From an uncultured Coriobacteriaceae bacterium (GTDB taxonomy: Bacteria; Actinomycetota; Coriobacteriia; Coriobacteriales; Atopobiaceae), in contig URWR01000068.1 in NCBI GenBank assembly GCA_900551595.1, positions 1 through 8,034 on the forward strand: a stretch of 8,034 nucleotides of DNA, in the 5' to 3' direction. Position 1 is the first letter of the stretch. Each line of letters begins with the position of its first letter. The position numbers were made by a program, and so were the translations under genes. Of this stretch, positions 5,601 through 8,034 are shown one piece after another. The notes below the pieces were generated by a model. It did not search any database. It saw only the letters and a program-made list of their open reading frames with translations, and was not told where the DNA came from.

Positions 5601-6374
5601 GAGTACAACAACATCGATCAAAGCATTGAGAATGATGACGCTTTGGTACTCTCACATTCAGATAATGAACTCAACGATGAGGCATTAATCGATGCCGCAG
5701 ATGCTTTGCTCGATGTAACACAGCAACTTACCTACGATGGCGATAGATCTCATTCGAACCACGTCTCTGGTGAGCCTGTTCGGCGAAACCTTGTTCTAGG
5801 CGACGATGACCCGCGCGATGCTGATCTTGCGGAGCATGTATTAGCCGAAGAGGTTGCTTGGGAAGGCAAAATCTTCTCTGTTGATAGGCTTCGTGTAGGT
5901 TTGCCAGATGGACGAGAGGCAATCAGAGATGTTGTGCGTCACCGTGGTGCAGTAGCAGTGGTTGCCCTTACCAACGATGGATGTATCTGTCTGGTACGCC
6001 AGTATCGTACGGCTCTGGGCCGCGTAACGGTAGAAATTCCTGCCGGCAAACTGGACCCGGGTGAAGACCCTCTCACCTGTGCTCGCCGAGAGCTTCTTGA
6101 GGAAACGGGTATGGAAGCCGAGCAGATGGCGTACCTTACCACCATTGCAAGCTCCGATGGATTCTGCGACGAGCTCATCCATATTTATATGGCAACAGGA
6201 TTGACCTTTACTCAGTCTGATCCCGATGCAGACGAGTTTATCAACGTGGATCTTGTTGAACTCTCTGAGCTTGTAGACACGGTGTTAGATGGCCGTATTG
6301 AAGATGCAAAGACTGTCGTAGGTGCTCTTATTTGTGATGCAGTCTCTCATCGTCTTGCTGTGACATCTGAATAA
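5598..6374 (+). CDS. Nudix hydrolase, ADP-ribose pyrophosphatase type
   Basis: Nudix enzymes hydrolyse nucleoside diphosphates linked to another group, and this subtype splits ADP-ribose into AMP and ribose 5-phosphate. From GTG 5598 the protein has 258 aa. The Nudix box is complete at residues 150-172: Gly150, Glu156, then RELLEETG (Arg164 to Gly171). The preceding LVRQYRTALGRVTVEIPAG is typical of the ADP-ribose pyrophosphatase (NudF-like) group, as is the following GFCDE. In that group a proline usually precedes GF.DE; here it is Asp (ASSDGFCDE), so the substrate could differ. The first 85 or so residues form an acidic, low-complexity extension not found in the roughly 200-aa family members I know. 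The gene overlaps purD by one base and is followed by a terminator, so it closes the purine cluster. Substrate is inferred. Confidence 0.85.
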   Translation: MEYNNIDQSIENDDALVLSHSDNELNDEALIDAADALLDVTQQLTYDGDRSHSNHVSGEPVRRNLVLGDDDPRDADLAEHVLAEEVAWEGKIFSVDRLRVGLPDGREAIRDVVRHRGAVAVVALTNDGCICLVRQYRTALGRVTVEIPAGKLDPGEDPLTCARRELLEETGMEAEQMAYLTTIASSDGFCDELIHIYMATGLTFTQSDPDADEFINVDLVELSELVDTVLDGRIEDAKTVVGALICDAVSHRLAVTSE

Positions 6375-6393
6375 TAAGGAAATGGAACGAAAA

Positions 6394-6432
6394 ACTGCCG
6401 ATCTTGTGTGATGCGCAAGGTCGGCAGTATTG
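6394..6432 (+). terminator. Hairpin terminator after the Nudix gene
   Basis: A 13-bp stem (6394-6406 ACTGCCGATCTTG with 6416-6428, one G-T pair) encloses a 9-base loop. An A run (6390-6394) precedes it and only a weak TATT follows, so termination may be partial or assisted. It lies 19 bases after the Nudix stop and 56 bases before the next gene, consistent with the end of the purA-degV-purD-Nudix transcript. Confidence 0.65.
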
Positions 6433-6484
6433 TGCATGGTACGCTGTACTATCGCTTAGTCGGTTCTATTGCAAAGGGAGTTTT

Positions 6485-8034
6485 ATGCCCGCTCAGCGTC
6501 GCTCACTTTTTCGTTCATTCCTCTCGTATTACCGAGGGCAGCTTCACCTTTTTGTTATCGACATCATCGCAGCTATTTTGGTAGCGGCAGTCGACCTTGC
6601 ATTTCCCCAGATTCTTCGAACGCTTACCGGTGGCTTATTTACCGAGGGCAAAGATGCCATTATGGGCTCTCTGCTCTACTTGGCAATCGGCCTTATTGCT
6701 ATGTATGCCGTGCGTTTTGTGTGCCGGTATTTCGTTATTTTCTGGGGGCATGTTATGGGTGCCCGCATGGAAAGCCGGATGCGTGAAAATCTCTTTGACG
6801 CCTATGAACGCATGAGCTTTTCATATTTTGATGAGCATAAATCGGGCGATCTCATGAGCCGTCTCGTTTCGGACTTGTTTGATATTTCTGAGGCCGCGCA
6901 TCATGGACCAGAGTTTATTCTCATTGGAATCATTGAAGTTATTGGTTCATTTATCATTCTTTCTTCTATCAATATCCAGCTCACTGCCGTGCTGGCGCTC
7001 ATTGCCTTATTGCTTGTGGTGTACAACATCTATGCAAACTGGCATATGCGTGCAGTGTATACAGAGAATCGCGTGAGAATATCGGGCGTAAATTCGAGTC
7101 TTGAAGATTCTCTTGCCGGTATTCGTGTAGTTAAGAGTTTTACCGCAGAAGATGTTGAGCGTAAAAAGTTCCGTCGCGCAAACGATGCTTATCTTGATTC
7201 AAAAACCCGTATGTACCGTGCAATGGGGCGCTATCAATCAGCCATTGCCGTCATGATGGGGGCGCTTAATACCGCCGTGGTGGTCTATGGTGGCTGGCTT
7301 ATTGCTCAGGGACAGATGGAAGCATTAGACCTTGCAACATACGCCCTTTATATTTCTCTATTTACAGCTCCCATTACCTCGATTCTCGATTTTACGGAGA
7401 CTTTTCAGAAGGCAATTGCAGGTTTTAGACGTTTTCAAGAGGTGTTGGATACAACGCCTGATATTCAGGATAAGCCCGATGCCCCCGATCTTAAGATCAG
7501 CGAGGGTGCTGTTAGTTATCGCGATGTATGTTTCTCTTATCCAGAACATAATGGCGAGAAATCCGATGTAGTTATCGATCATCTCAACCTTGATATTGCT
7601 CCCGGAGAAACTATTGCGCTTGTTGGTCCTTCTGGTGGCGGAAAATCTACCACGTGTTCATTGTTGCCACGTTTCTATGACGTAGACTCCGGCTCTATTA
7701 CCATCGACGGACAGGATGTGCGCGATGTTACACAGAGGAGCTTGCGTGAAGCCATCGGTTTAGTACAGCAAGATGTCTATCTCTTTGATGGGACAATTGC
7801 CGAAAACATTGCCTATGGACGTCCCGATGCAACAGCAGATGAAATTGCTGAAGCAGCTCGTCTTGCCAATGTCACTGAGTTTGTGCAGCATTTGCCAGAA
7901 GGCTTTGAAACAGAGGTAGGAGAACGAGGAGCACGTCTTTCGGGCGGACAGAAGCAGCGCATCGCTATTGCCCGCGTATTCTTGAAGAACCCTGCAATTC
8001 TTATTCTTGACGAGGCAACATCTGCACTTGATAA
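6485..8034 (+). CDS. ABC exporter with fused membrane and ATPase domains (3' truncated by window)
   Basis: This half-transporter would pump a substrate out across the cytoplasmic membrane using ATP. 516 codons are visible. The start ATG 6485 follows AAGGGAG (6474-6480) by 4 bases. The membrane domain has about six hydrophobic segments (around residues 22-40, 60-82, 143-160, 165-183, 250-274 and 285-302). The ATPase domain has Walker A GPSGGGKST (381-389), a Q-loop QQDVYLF (428-434), signature LSGGQKQR (485-492) and Walker B ILILDEATSALD (505-516). The frame is cut at the D-loop, so the H-loop and roughly 60 residues are missing. The substrate cannot be told from sequence; drug, peptide and lipid exporters look alike here. 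Such genes often come as pairs forming a heterodimer, so a partner may follow. It is separated from the purine cluster by a terminator. Confidence 0.93.
   Translation, partial: MPAQRRSLFRSFLSYYRGQLHLFVIDIIAAILVAAVDLAFPQILRTLTGGLFTEGKDAIMGSLLYLAIGLIAMYAVRFVCRYFVIFWGHVMGARMESRMRENLFDAYERMSFSYFDEHKSGDLMSRLVSDLFDISEAAHHGPEFILIGIIEVIGSFIILSSINIQLTAVLALIALLLVVYNIYANWHMRAVYTENRVRISGVNSSLEDSLAGIRVVKSFTAEDVERKKFRRANDAYLDSKTRMYRAMGRYQSAIAVMMGALNTAVVVYGGWLIAQGQMEALDLATYALYISLFTAPITSILDFTETFQKAIAGFRRFQEVLDTTPDIQDKPDAPDLKISEGAVSYRDVCFSYPEHNGEKSDVVIDHLNLDIAPGETIALVGPSGGGKSTTCSLLPRFYDVDSGSITIDGQDVRDVTQRSLREAIGLVQQDVYLFDGTIAENIAYGRPDATADEIAEAARLANVTEFVQHLPEGFETEVGERGARLSGGQKQRIAIARVFLKNPAILILDEATSALD

Overview
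The window looks like a piece of a chromosome from a low-to-mid GC actinobacterium, most likely class Coriobacteriia (Atopobium/Lancefieldella/Olsenella-like). This is an inference from the rplI-dnaB-purA order, the protein sequences, the roughly balanced base composition and the frequent GTG/TTG starts with strong Shine-Dalgarno sites. No database search was possible. All genes are on the + strand.

Layout. (1) At 3-41 is the last dozen codons of an acidic-tailed protein, by synteny the ribosomal protein L9 gene rplI, followed by a strong hairpin terminator (62-116). (2) A long leader follows (117-492). It holds three exact copies of a 9-bp repeat, GTTGAAAAC, but no convincing gene. (3) dnaB (replicative helicase) spans 493-1893. 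It starts at a TTG with a good ribosome site, but an in-frame TAA at 643-645 cuts it at codon 51, in the middle of its conserved N-terminal domain. (4) A 166-base gap contains a GC-rich patch and a possible 41-codon leader peptide, then purA (2060-3340). (5) Directly downstream is one continuous open frame in which a DegV-family domain runs straight into a complete PurD. A strong ribosome site and ATG sit inside this frame exactly at the PurD start. (6) A Nudix hydrolase of the ADP-ribose pyrophosphatase type overlaps the purD stop by one base, and a hairpin terminator follows it. (7) The start of an ABC exporter with fused membrane and ATPase domains runs off the window at the Walker B/D-loop.

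How the genes work together. purA, degV-purD and the Nudix gene are packed without gaps and probably form one transcript. PurD makes glycinamide ribonucleotide early in purine synthesis, PurA makes adenylosuccinate on the AMP branch, and the Nudix enzyme probably hydrolyses ADP-ribose or a similar nucleotide sugar. dnaB may be co-transcribed upstream. The ABC exporter is a separate unit.

The two points most worth checking are the stop codon inside an otherwise perfect, normally essential dnaB, and the in-frame DegV-PurD join. I saw no CRISPR array, insertion sequence, tRNA, rRNA, phage or defence system.
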